Part shown: positions 34,049 through 45,200 of the stretch, piece by piece
Numbering within the stretch: the first letter of the stretch is position 1
Layout of the letters: every line of letters begins with the position of its first letter
Position numbers and translations under genes: made by a program
Source of the DNA: Fragilaria radians
Lineage: Eukaryota; Bacillariophyta; Fragilariophyceae; Fragilariales; Fragilariaceae
Length of the DNA stretch: 64,000 bases
Direction: 5' to 3'
Assembly: GCA_900642245.1 (NCBI GenBank)
Contig: CAAAJI010000021.1
Span: 115,043 to 179,042, forward strand
The notes under the pieces: model-generated
Databases searched by the model: none
What the model was told of the DNA's origin: nothing
The model's input: only the letters and a program-made list of their open reading frames with translations

Positions 34049-34590
34049 AAGCCCTGACATATGAACATACTGCAATCAAGCTGTAAATTATTGAAAGGAC
34101 AACACATTTTATTTATACAAAAATAAGAGATCTATTAGACTTTGTTTACGGTGAAAATAATTGCGACAATGGTATACAAATTGCTGAAAATGAGATTTTG
34201 TATTTGTTCAACTAAGTATTCATTGGAATGTTCATTTCAACTTTGTTCATCGACTCAAAAAGTCATATCAACGTCGTGAAAAGTCATCCATGAAAAATCT
34301 AATAGAATCTCCCTCAGTCGTGATACTCGGAGGAATATTTGTGAGAACAGACATGAACATCTTAAAACGTGACTACAATTTCAGCATTATTTTGACATCT
34401 AGTTCCACAAATTCCTTTGATTCGATACTTTCCTTTGAAAAATCCTGAAGAGGTAAGCTAATATTATCGATATGATAACTGGTTTTCATTGTAAAGCCCC
34501 CAGGTGTTTTTTGAAGTACAATGTATTGCTGTAAAGAAAGGAAGGCTTTTCCTGACGTGCCTTGTCGCTTCCAACTAACAGGCATACATA

Positions 34591-37059
34591 ATGAACACTT
34601 ACGACAAGCAAACATCCTATGAAACTAAAAGAAGTTTCGTAGGAACACACGAAATTTCAAATAAGATAGCAACAAACGTGTTTCCTAAAGATACAAACGA
34701 TAATGAAGAGTCAAGTGTCATCCTTTCAAAGCACAATCAATATCTCAAACAAAGATCACAATCAATGCTCGTTAGCATCAATTGTAATCTGCCACATCAG
34801 CATCTGCGGGGTAGGTACGATACCCAAGGTGGCTCGAAATCAATGGACTTCAATCCTGACAAAATTTCAAATGCCATAAGGTTTGATTCCCAGAAAGGCG
34901 TCATCTTACATTTGCATCGACAAATCAAAGACGGTACAATGTCGACAAAACTCTCAAGCAGCCCTAATCTAACCATGGAAAAAGATGTGAATAAATTCAC
35001 AAAGGAGAATCATGCTGGTAGAGGCTTGAAGGGAGGCATTGACAATGAGGCAAAAGAATCTCCTCCTTTGTACTTCCTCGATGAGAAGATGAATGTAAGA
35101 TCGTGCATTAGTATCCTTACTGATCATGACAACAATGATCATGAGTGTCCATCAAACATTCATCTGACAGAGACTCAGAAAGGCTTAGCCATCCACTCAC
35201 GTCCCCGTGCGAAGTTGATTACTTGGGAAAAGGACGCTACAGATCCTAATCAGCCTCATCCATCCCTAGAGTGTCCTCCACTATACTTTCTGCTCCGACG
35301 GTTCCCCATACTGACAGAATCCATGAATTCATTTTATCGCACTCGATGGGATATGCTTCAAGTGTTACAGAGAAAACTCCCATTTAGCAATAACGTACTT
35401 CGCAAGGCCAACATATTCTTAACGATTGCGGATTTAATGTCCATGCTTCCATTGTTGGCAATGATAATTTTGGGTATTGTATATTCTTTTGTATTCCCCA
35501 GCGTTTCAATCTCGGGTCATGCAGCACGAACTCCACTAATCTTGGCATTTATTACAGCCATGAGAAATTCACCACTTACACTTTTGTTTGGAATCCCCTT
35601 CGAACGTGCTATTTGGTATCATAAATGTTTTGCACGTGTTGCTTACGTTAACGGATTCTTTCATACCTATGTTTGTTTTGTTCATCCCAAATTGCCGATG
35701 CCAACGGATATGTCACCGCCCATAACATCTTTGAATGGAACAGATCCAAACTTTGGGAATTTTTTGTTCGCTGACCAGGTCAACATAGCTGGTAGCTTCT
35801 TGATTATATTCATGTCGTTGATGATTCTTTCTGCCTTTCCCTTTGTTCGAAGACGTTGTTTTGAAGTCTTTCAGTATCTGCACATGTTGTTCGTCGCATC
35901 GATGATTGTGTGCGCCTTCTATCATACAGGTGTAACTGTGCCCATATGTGCATCATTGTCTTGGGGACTAGATTTGTTCATTCGGAAAGTCTACATGCCT
36001 TTATATCGATATCCTAAATTTGCTTCTATACGAGTTATCAGCGATACAGTGTTGGAGTTATGCTTTCCTAAGTGTCCTGGATTTGACTATAATCCTGGTC
36101 AATACATTTATATCTGCGTTCCAGAGATAAGCCTTTTTCAATGGCATCCTTTCAGTCTGTCGAGTAGTCCAGAGCAAAAGATTGTAACGCTTCATATCCG
36201 AAACGCTGGATGTTGGACTTCATCACTTTATGACATCGCCAAGACTCGAAATGAAATTTCGATTCTTTTGGAAGGTCCATATGGATCGGTTGGCGTGAAT
36301 CTGGCATCCAATCAATATAAAAGTGTTATGTTGATAAGTGGTGGCATTGGAGTAACTCCAATGCAAGCACTCTGCAATCAGTTAATGTATGAAAACAGAA
36401 AGGGTATCCGAGAGCTGAATAAACTGTCCTTTATATGGATCGAGCGTGATCCTTATGTCATGCCAAAAGTTGACGTCATTCGACGTCGTATTAACTGTCC
36501 AGCTCTGCCAATGAATGACGATAGTGATGATATAGAGTATGGATGCGACGTAGACAATGGAGACGAGGGACTTGCATCAGCTTTACTTTCTATCATCCCC
36601 CCTTGTACAATGACTGATGACCAATTCGAACAAGAATATCCTGATGCAGATTCAGATGACGAAATAAAAGATTTAGAATATGACCAGGTCTATTCCAGGC
36701 TAGATTTGAATGATCATCCCACCGACGATGATACCATGAATCAGACATTTTTAGATGAAGCCTACAACAAAATCAATCAATATCATGGAACCGGACAACC
36801 TTTAGACCTTCAGGTATATCTCACATCCAAAGATGCATCGCAAAGCATCATGTCGAATTATCCATTTGTTCATCAGAATCGTCCAGACATCCAGGCCCTT
36901 TTTAGGAATATGCGTGCTGATGCTCTTTCGAGGGGTGAACGATATGTAGCTGTTTGCATCTGTGCACCAGAACGGTTAGTACTTCTTTGTCAGAAAGCAT
37001 GTGCAAAGTTCTCGGATCATCGCTTGCGATTTGATCTTCACTTTGAAGTATTTTCATGA
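34591..37059 (+). CDS. ferric reductase / NADPH oxidase-family flavocytochrome
   Basis: Moves electrons from NAD(P)H through FAD and two b-type hemes across a membrane, to Fe(III) chelates (FRE) or O2 (NOX). 822 aa from the ATG at 34591, which has an in-frame stop just before it. Residues 1-240 are a hydrophilic extension. The membrane domain has both bis-heme His pairs with 13-residue spacing: WYHKCF...FFHTYV and QYLHML...AFYHTG. The FAD site is HPFSLSSSP (about 519) and the NAD(P)H site is ISGGIGVTPMQAL (about 582); the C-terminal VCICAPERL replaces the usual CGP motif. An acidic insertion of roughly 100 residues (about 640-735) splits the NAD(P)H lobe. No EF-hand is evident. FRE rather than NOX is favoured by general layout and algal iron physiology, but the sequence does not prove it. 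Confidence 0.87.
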   Translation: MNTYDKQTSYETKRSFVGTHEISNKIATNVFPKDTNDNEESSVILSKHNQYLKQRSQSMLVSINCNLPHQHLRGRYDTQGGSKSMDFNPDKISNAIRFDSQKGVILHLHRQIKDGTMSTKLSSSPNLTMEKDVNKFTKENHAGRGLKGGIDNEAKESPPLYFLDEKMNVRSCISILTDHDNNDHECPSNIHLTETQKGLAIHSRPRAKLITWEKDATDPNQPHPSLECPPLYFLLRRFPILTESMNSFYRTRWDMLQVLQRKLPFSNNVLRKANIFLTIADLMSMLPLLAMIILGIVYSFVFPSVSISGHAARTPLILAFITAMRNSPLTLLFGIPFERAIWYHKCFARVAYVNGFFHTYVCFVHPKLPMPTDMSPPITSLNGTDPNFGNFLFADQVNIAGSFLIIFMSLMILSAFPFVRRRCFEVFQYLHMLFVASMIVCAFYHTGVTVPICASLSWGLDLFIRKVYMPLYRYPKFASIRVISDTVLELCFPKCPGFDYNPGQYIYICVPEISLFQWHPFSLSSSPEQKIVTLHIRNAGCWTSSLYDIAKTRNEISILLEGPYGSVGVNLASNQYKSVMLISGGIGVTPMQALCNQLMYENRKGIRELNKLSFIWIERDPYVMPKVDVIRRRINCPALPMNDDSDDIEYGCDVDNGDEGLASALLSIIPPCTMTDDQFEQEYPDADSDDEIKDLEYDQVYSRLDLNDHPTDDDTMNQTFLDEAYNKINQYHGTGQPLDLQVYLTSKDASQSIMSNYPFVHQNRPDIQALFRNMRADALSRGERYVAVCICAPERLVLLCQKACAKFSDHRLRFDLHFEVFS

Positions 37060-39158
37060 AACCAATGTCATTTCATTTCAACCATTAAATTCGTGTGATG
37101 CGTTCCCATAGTTTTAGATTATCATTATACTTAGTTTCAAATTATTTCCATGATGTTGGCGCAACAGTTTACTAAGTAGTACTAACTTACTTTTCCTTGT
37201 GATGATTATCTTTACCAGACAGATTTTCATACAATAGCCAAATGATAGACAGCCTCCTTACTTATTTAGTCAAAATCAAACAAGATTTGATTACCCATAT
37301 ATTATAGCATTGTCATATGTTTGCTGGTGTATCGAAGGTATGTGAGAATACTCACCAACTGTCAAGGCTATGACAAACTCTTGCTCACTACTGTATATTT
37401 CGGTCGTTCAATTATTTCCCTATGTGTCTCAGATAGTATCCAGCTAAGGGATACTGATAATTATGATTAAATCGAATATTATGTATCAAAATGGGAAGCA
37501 AATGGACACTAATGTATTGTAGCAGTTTACCCATTTCTTTCCGTGAGATAAGAGCGTATAGCGTATACCTTGATTATCGTTAGCATATTTATTGAATTAT
37601 TTTTAATAAAGATATCATAGATTATAGTAGGGAAAGGTATCACATAATCTATTTTAGTTATGGTTGACTCATTATCTGCTCATATTTAAACTCATTCGTT
37701 ACGTATGCCACTCATTGTAAAACACTGAATGAAAGGCTATCAACCAATTTATATGGTAAAAGTTTAAAGCCTGTAGTATTTTGCTTTCCTATAGAAGGTT
37801 TCTTAGCTTTTGAAGTACTAGATCACTATTGAGTTGAAGGGCTGCTCACTACTTAATTACTGATAAGAAGGCTTCTAGATAGGTTGGAAGACTCCCCCTC
37901 ATGCAATTTCTGCAATTTGTGTAAAACTTTACAAAATCGAGTTCAGTTTATTTCCGCAATCTTGACCTTCCCCTTCCTTCCTCAGAAACTCCATAATTAA
38001 TCCAAAATGCTTAGCTTTGGCAAGAGCTTTTTCCACTCTAAGTTGGCAATTTCCTCAAACAGGGATAACACAAATCGCACCAACCAAGATTAAAGAAATA
38101 GAAATCATAGTCAATGAGTGACAGCCTCTCAACTGAAGAATTGATACTCGAGAATTAACACTAAATAGAACAATTAAGCTCCCAAAGTTTAAACCTATTT
38201 TATGTCTTGTGAAAATTAAATAAAGTTGAAATAAAAGTTGTGACAAATAAAATCATCTCTCCGATGTTTGCCATTATTCTAACCCTAATCAATAGCTTAA
38301 ACAAATAAATTCTAATTTAGATCGATCACAAGCGATATTTGCAATAGAGAGTTTCACAAAAACATTAAGTTGTTTGACCTACGAAAGGCACGCGAAGAAT
38401 GTATAAGGTGATACTGGATTAATGGTTCATGATAGGAAGGGCTTTGAAAATGCCTACGCTAAATCCAGATTAGTTGTCTTGCTTAGGATAAGTGTTAATG
38501 TTTGTTTAGAAAGCTCACTTTTTAGACTTACGCGGTTTAGTTCACCTTATGATTTTAGGGATTAGGATGGAAGAATACATGAACTTCAACTGAGATTGAA
38601 CGAGAGTTTAATTTTTGAAGTTCAGTGGATACCATCCAGTGACAAACGTTCAGGTATGTTCAGATTTTTATCAAGTCAGGTGCTTCAACAGCATTGAAAA
38701 TGTTCGATGGAGAGAATAATTCAAATATCCTTCAATGGGAAGGCATTGAAGATGTCAAGAGCACTGCCATGGATTTAGAATTTGCCAGTGAATGTAGGCC
38801 CAAAGATATTTGCACCATCAGTCAACATACTCCTGAAGTAGTCGATAAATCAACTTCAAAGGCAGAATATATAGAATTTAACTGCCTTTAATATTGTAGG
38901 ATTTTTTGCAAAGATTGCAATTTAGAAGTCATTTGAAACTGAATCTCTGTGACAGAAAAAGTCTCTTTTTGGTCATTCAACATAGGCACTTGGTAGAGAT
39001 GGTACGAAATTTTCCATCAAGAATGAAGGTGGTATGACCAAATTGCTAAATATATGTCTAGATTCAGGGTCGCGTGTCCTAAAAGTCATCACTAGATAAG
39101 ATCGAAAGACTGATCTTACACTCAATTTAGGGAAAAAGAACAAGAAATTGATACCACG
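37060..39158. other. gene-poor spacer, ferric reductase to methyltransferase gene
   Basis: 2.1 kb, AT-rich. No supported gene. A 65-codon frame at 38694-38891 lacks a strong start and any recognisable family. It should hold the ferric reductase 3' UTR and the methyltransferase promoter. Confidence 0.45.
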
Positions 39159-40181
39159 ATGAGAGGATTTGCTAATCGTTACCAATCGAATGTGATCATT
39201 ACAGGAACCATGTTCGTTGCCCTCATTTTCTTTTCTGTAACTGATGTTACATCTTTTTTCTTATCAATTGCAAACTTTGATGTGAAGAGGGCATTGAGAT
39301 CGGTTCCCTCTGGAGAGCAGTGTAGTGCACTTGCAAACCTTTTGCCGTTTCTTGATGTTTCAGAAAACATTTCTAACATTTTCGTCGACTTCAAGTCTCA
39401 GATTCCTGGCATGATTGAAATCGCTCGCGCTAGACAAGCAAAGGGTGATCCACCTTTTTACGAAAGATATCATCCTTTCAATCCCCAAGTTCCGTGCAAT
39501 AACGTAACCAGCATTGGCGGAGAAGCTGGGGAGGATACTTCGAAGTTAGTCTGTGGGGTCTCAACATTACCTGAAGACTGCGTTGTTTACTCTATTGGCG
39601 GAAACGATCAATGGCAGTTCGAATTGGATTTGGTTTCTAAAACCGCTTGTACTGTTCACACATTCGACTGTACCGGCGAGAAAACTCGCTTTCATGTACC
39701 GAAAGATGATCGTATCAAGTTTCACTACATCTGCATTGGAGAGAGCGATGAGGATGCACCAGAGGTATGCTATGGGCAATCGAAATGTGGTCCAACCATG
39801 ACAATGGCGAATATTCAGAAGCATCTTGGACACACTGAACCTGTGGATCTCTTGAAGATGGATATCGAGGGCTTTGAAATGCCGTTGCTCCACTCATGGA
39901 AAAGTGGCCATTCATATCCGCAACAGCTGTTGATGGAGTTACACTATGGCACTGTATACGGTGAACTTATGGATGATTATCACAAAGAGCATGGTCATGT
40001 GATGGGTGAACATAGGTTCTCAGAATTTGCATTTGAAGAAGACATTATTAAGCTTGCAGATCATTTGATGGACCTAGGATATTTAACATCTATCCGAAAC
40101 GATAATATGGCCTGTGAGTTTTGCACCGAGGTGACCATGATTCGTTTTGACCCTGACTGCATTGACGAGAAAACTGAGTGA
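39159..40181 (+). CDS. type II membrane FkbM/METTL24-like methyltransferase
   Basis: 340 aa from the ATG at 39159. One N-terminal membrane helix at about residues 12-37 (VIITGTMFVALIFFSV) puts the catalytic part in the Golgi or ER lumen. The SAM-binding domain shows VVYSIGGNDQWQFE (142-154, a G.G.-type motif I), an acidic strand end (VHTFDC, 166-171) and LLKMDIEGFEMPLL (231-244), the combination seen in FkbM and METTL24-like families. The Cys-rich lumenal segment (CNNV, VCGV, VCYGQSKCG) fits disulfides. Such proteins probably methylate secreted glycans or small molecules; the substrate is unknown. Flanked by gene-poor spacers, so context gives no help. Confidence 0.78.
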   Translation: MRGFANRYQSNVIITGTMFVALIFFSVTDVTSFFLSIANFDVKRALRSVPSGEQCSALANLLPFLDVSENISNIFVDFKSQIPGMIEIARARQAKGDPPFYERYHPFNPQVPCNNVTSIGGEAGEDTSKLVCGVSTLPEDCVVYSIGGNDQWQFELDLVSKTACTVHTFDCTGEKTRFHVPKDDRIKFHYICIGESDEDAPEVCYGQSKCGPTMTMANIQKHLGHTEPVDLLKMDIEGFEMPLLHSWKSGHSYPQQLLMELHYGTVYGELMDDYHKEHGHVMGEHRFSEFAFEEDIIKLADHLMDLGYLTSIRNDNMACEFCTEVTMIRFDPDCIDEKTE

Positions 40182-42220
40182 CAATTGCGAAAATGAAGCA
40201 GTACACTCTTAAGCATCATTTAGTTACATATTGATTTTATGAAAGCCAAGAATATTGTAGATTTTCTCAAGTAAGTTTTTAAGCCATCAATGTAATTGCT
40301 TACATCTTGAATCTCTCCTTATTGGTTAGCATACACACCGCCGTCTGGCATTTGTGTATTGAAAGCATGCTTATTTTTTTCGGCCAGAGTTCTCCATTAT
40401 CGATTTTCACATAGCGGCTAATTACAAAAATCATTTTTTACAATATTTCCCAAGTGTATGGCAAAGGAATACTCAAAAAATAATGTTAAAAAAGACAAGT
40501 GATTACCCACAGTTTTGCAATGGGTGCTTGTGTAGGACAAATGTTATGAATCAACAATTTGATAGCTATCTGAAATACTTCCCACTGAATGTTTGAGTCA
40601 TATCTCAGAATAATTTCTGAAGCTTTCTTGAGTCAAATTTTTCTGTATGCTTTCTCTAACAGTCATCTTAATGTCGTGACACACAATTCACCATTAACTT
40701 CAAAGGTTCCCAAACCTTTGTTGTTGTCAGTTCCATGTAAGTTGGTAGTGGTACAGTCTTATTTGGGGTGTTTATCCAGCCCACGTAAGAAGATTGTCCT
40801 AATATTACATCTTCTGGAACTCTTTCCGCTTCAGAATGATTGTAACTTATCCATTCTTTTCCAAAATAGTATGGTAATACACATACATTTTCGCATGCGC
40901 AATATGCCCCAAAGAATTTAAGAGAATTGCTGAATATGTCACCTACCACGCTTCTAATTACTTCTGAAGAGTAGATTTTTGAGGTCGCATCAGTGTACTA
41001 TTAAACTTAAACCAAATTGGCTGGGTTAAGATGCTACATAGCTTTATAGTAACAAACAGGAAACGCATTGGAGAAAGTACTTTCAGAAAAGAAATCATGC
41101 CAAAGTAGGGCAATAATTTTGGATTTTGTGGATAAAAAGCTTGAAGGAAAGGAATAACTCCATTGACGCCAACACAAGACATTTTCCGCAAATGGAAAGA
41201 AACAAATTGAAAATATATATTGATATTCGTGTAGGAAAATCGAAAACTTAATAGACTTAACAGCATTAAACTTTGGAGGATCAACTTATAGAATCAAATA
41301 ATAATATAACTTATTGGATCAATATAGATAAGGACATAATCACAGAAGAAGTATGCCAGATCTAATGCATTTGAACTAAACGAGAGAGAGACAGAGTCAT
41401 AAATCTATCTCCTCAGAAGATCAAGATATCTTTGAAGGAAGGAGATGAAAGTCAATCTTTCATGGCAAATGGCCTGCTCCACTAAAGATAAAGTTCATCA
41501 CATTGGACGAAGTATTGCTTGCTACAGTCGACATTTGTGATGATAGTGCTGCAGATTAGGACGTAAGTCTGGGCTGTCCATTATATATGTATCCTTGAAT
41601 GCATGGATAAAAGATATCTATGATTTCTGTTATCAAGACAGAGGTGATTTATTTTGACAAGCATCAATATCTTTGTTTCAAGTTTTCATCCAAGAAAAGA
41701 AAGTTTAGATCAAGATTTTTAAGGTGCATGGCATCGCAAAAATACTCAAATGAGGTTTAAAAACTGTCTGGAGTTTTTCAGTGTTATTGGAAAATTATGT
41801 CAATCCTCAATTATTGTGTGCAAACAAGTGAATAGACTTGTATACTCCCTTGAAAATGACAACCTCATTTTTTAGCAAGGGATGGGATTTTTGTGCCATC
41901 ATATCCAAAACTTGAAAATATGCGCGGTAAATTAGCGTATCGATTCAATGTAAAAGATTAATCCCTTGAAATTATTCTTCATAAAGGGCAAAGGAAAGTG
42001 CTAGCACTGCTGGAATCATTTTTTGACACATGGTAGAAAAATGCTTAATGTGTGCTACGAAAAAAAACATGTAAAAAACTCCTAGCCTTAATGATGAATT
42101 ATGGAACATGGATTACGGAGGAATCCAAGTATTATTGAATTGCAGCCTAACATGTAAGTTCCTCGATTAAGAAAGTATAACAAAAAATTGTATCAGGAAA
42201 CAGGAGACAGGAAACAAACC
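40182..42220. other. gene-poor spacer, methyltransferase to SPOC-domain gene
   Basis: 2.0 kb. Both strands carry 90-110-codon open frames between 40589 and 41284, but none has a recognisable domain and they overlap one another. A short hairpin-capable palindrome (CAAAGGTT-ccc-AAACCTTTG) sits at 40701-40720. The rest is AT-rich and featureless to me. Confidence 0.45.
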
Positions 42221-45200
42221 ATGTTCCCCAAAACTTGGACGAAAGATTGGGCTGAAAGTCTCGTCGGCAAGGATTGGGAAATATTTTGGGATAGTACCAG
42301 CATGGTCGATCCTAATGTGGATGTGAATGACATTATCTCACCAGATGGAGAAATAAACAAAGACTTAATGAATAAACTCAATTCAGATTTACCTCCGTTA
42401 CATTCTGGTGAATATGATACAGTGGTATTTTCCACTCCATTTGGCTTACTAATGAACATCAAAGCTCATGATTGCTATGTTACATTTAATGGATATGTAT
42501 CGTTACCGGACGGATCCAAAGGACCATCCGAGTTGAAGAATTGTATACGAGGTAGTTGCGATGTATTTATAGCTATAAATGGCATCAATGTTCTTGGTAA
42601 AGATTTTACAGAGGTTGTATCCCTATTAAAGGAGGGTGCCAAAAGTAAGTATGTTGCCCTGAGACTTCGAATATGTGAAAGTGGAGATGATGGAGTCTTT
42701 GATGAAATTACTCGTTCGATGGAAAGATATTCTTCTCTGGAACTTGAGTCAGCGGACACCAATTCAATAAGACATAACGATGAGGAAAATAATGAAAGTC
42801 ATTCTGAAGATGAAAATTTAGAAGATGCTATAGCAGATTGGTACGATGGTAAAGTTTTATTGTTCCAACAAACAACAAAGGGATGTTTCTTTCAAGTTTG
42901 TTTTCTTGGCGATAGTAAGATATATACCATGGTTCTAAATCAAAATCTTGTCCGTCCTTCAGCAAGGGCATGGATATTAAGAACCAAAGCAATCCTTGAT
43001 GTCCAAGACGAGGAAAACTGGGAAAATGTTCTCCCAAAGGACACGTCAATGCTTGAGGACTTGGATAATTTACAAAGCATTCAGCAACAACTTGAACAAA
43101 GCCTAGTTAATATGACACCTAATTTACTGCCTTCAACTTCACAGCAGGATCAAAATTGCTTAGAAAAGATTCAAAGGCTTCGATTCGTCACACAATCCCA
43201 AATTTACCTACGTACTAGACTTGCTCCTGTCGAGATGATTATTGAACAACAGGTCGACGAACACGAGCCTTCCGAAGTATACATTGATCATTTGAATTCT
43301 TGCTTACAGAAGCTTGATGAGGCATTGGAATGGTTCTGTAAATCTTGGAAGTTACAACAGGGAATTGTTAATGAAATTGACCTACCTTCAGTCGTCTCCC
43401 CTCTTGTTATTCATCAGGAATACGTGGATGCAGGGCGACAGACCTTACGCAACTTGATTACTATTTCTACCGATCGTTCGGTACTGAAAAAACGAACAGC
43501 AGTATCTAATCCAGGGGCTCGTAGGACAAAGCGAAGGAAAATTCACCGTGACTTGGACTCTATGCCTTGTTCAATTCAACGTTATTCAGAATCCGAGTCT
43601 ATGGACTCTGTCATGGATGAATTCCTTACGTCCCCCGTTACTTTTACTGCATTAATTCAATTTCCCGACAAAATTCAACCACTTCTTCGGAGATGGTTTG
43701 AAAAGTTTTGCTTACAAATGCTCTCGACAATGATGAATTTGATTTTAGCACCTCTTGAGGACTGCGAAGTTCAAATAAGCAAAATACTTGGTGAAGAAAG
43801 CACGAAGAACTGCAATCAGGATAACTTAATCCAGCCTTTCGATTTAGAGCACAGTGATGATCATTTAAGCCAAGAAAAGGAATATACAAAGAATCAAAAA
43901 TATTTTACTTCCCAAGATATTGAAGACTTGTTACATCATATGAATGCACATCCAGTGCTGAGAAGCATTGATTTATCATCCATAAAACAAAAGCTTCACT
44001 CAAAGATTGACTCAATTGCAAAACTCGAAGCTGATGCTTGGAAGGTAATTGCGACGATAGCAGATAAGCCAATAGATATATGCGAAGTTGATGGTGTTCT
44101 GGCAGCATTGGAAGGAATTTCAGACCAATTCGACTCAGATTATTCATTCCTCATAGACGAGAGTCCTCTCAGAAATGATGCTGACTCAAAGCTGACTAGG
44201 AAAGTTATCGAAAACGCCTACATCTTGCGAAAATGGCTTATTGACCTTCATCATGCAGAAAGTCATAGGGAAAGGATAAATTTTATCCAAGATGTGGTTG
44301 ACAGGGCAAATAATCTTCCAACTGTTCCATGTCTACCCGGCGAGAATGATCAACTAAACTCACTTGCTGCAAGGTTTCTTCAGGCAGTTGCAAGTGCACA
44401 AGCTTTGTCGCAAAGACTAAGTTCTTGTGAACAAAGCCTGGATCCGTATGTTGCTGAGTTGATGCAACACCAGACCTTACCTGCAGACAACGCAAGACTG
44501 AAAACCCTTGAAGGAATCGAAAAAATACTTTGCTGCCTTTCTCACTTTCCATTTCTGTCAATAGTAGAAGAAAAGTTAGCTGTTAGGAAAGACTTGTTTT
44601 CATGGGTTGACTCGGAAAGACCGTTCGCTAATGGCGCCAAGAAATCGCGTACAATTGATGATGTTGAAGAAACGTATAAGATTTTGACTAATCTTTTAAT
44701 TGGAACTTCACAAGGAAGGAAAGATTTGATAGTAAGCTTAAGGCATGACGGATCGATAGAAAAGGAAATTCGGCATTGCGCACAAATGGACTTTGACCAC
44801 TTGACAGACAACATCGGTCCAACGTTTCATGCTCAGTACGTTGAAGCCACTAATTGGAAGCAAAGAGCGTCAGCCATATTGAATACTCTCAGATTCCATA
44901 AAAATCCTGTTGCCGGAGAGCCCTTGACAACTAGCAAAGGCAGTTCCATGGTAGAGTTGAAGCGCATACAAGATTTGTTAGATGATTATGAAATCTTATA
45001 TTTTTCGATTCCAGAATTTCACAAATTAATTTTAGCTGTATGGGAAGATGCAACTCAATGGTCTCAAAACGTACATCACATGATAGGTACTGAACATAAT
45101 CTCTTGTCTCAATTGATGTTTTATCGCAGTGAGCGCCCAAGAGGTATCATTGTGGATCCATCACGCCATATATTTGATGCCTTCATTGAATTACTTGATT

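Larger units (their letters stand above)
30082..34590. other. 4.5-kb gene-poor stretch upstream of ferric reductase gene
   Basis: No gene I can support. Several 60-90-codon open frames occur (for example 32884-33144 and 33111-33341 on plus, 32925-33173 on minus), overlapping on opposite strands and unlike any family I know. The right third carries two local duplications listed separately (33693-33902 and 33996-34048). The last few hundred bases should contain the ferric reductase promoter. Confidence 0.45.

Noticed and set aside
34373..34615. 80-codon minus-strand frame starting at ATG, overlapping the ferric reductase start
   Set aside because: No domain, signal or repeat; overlaps a confident start codon on the other strand.
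38694..38891. 65-codon frame ending STSKAEYIEFN, faintly like the S.TEAEY motif of copia RNase H
   Set aside because: The surrounding residues do not follow the RNase H pattern and no reverse transcriptase or integrase remnants flank it.
40589..41284. Overlapping 90-110-codon frames on both strands
   Set aside because: They overlap each other, have no recognisable domain, and could be chance in AT-rich DNA.
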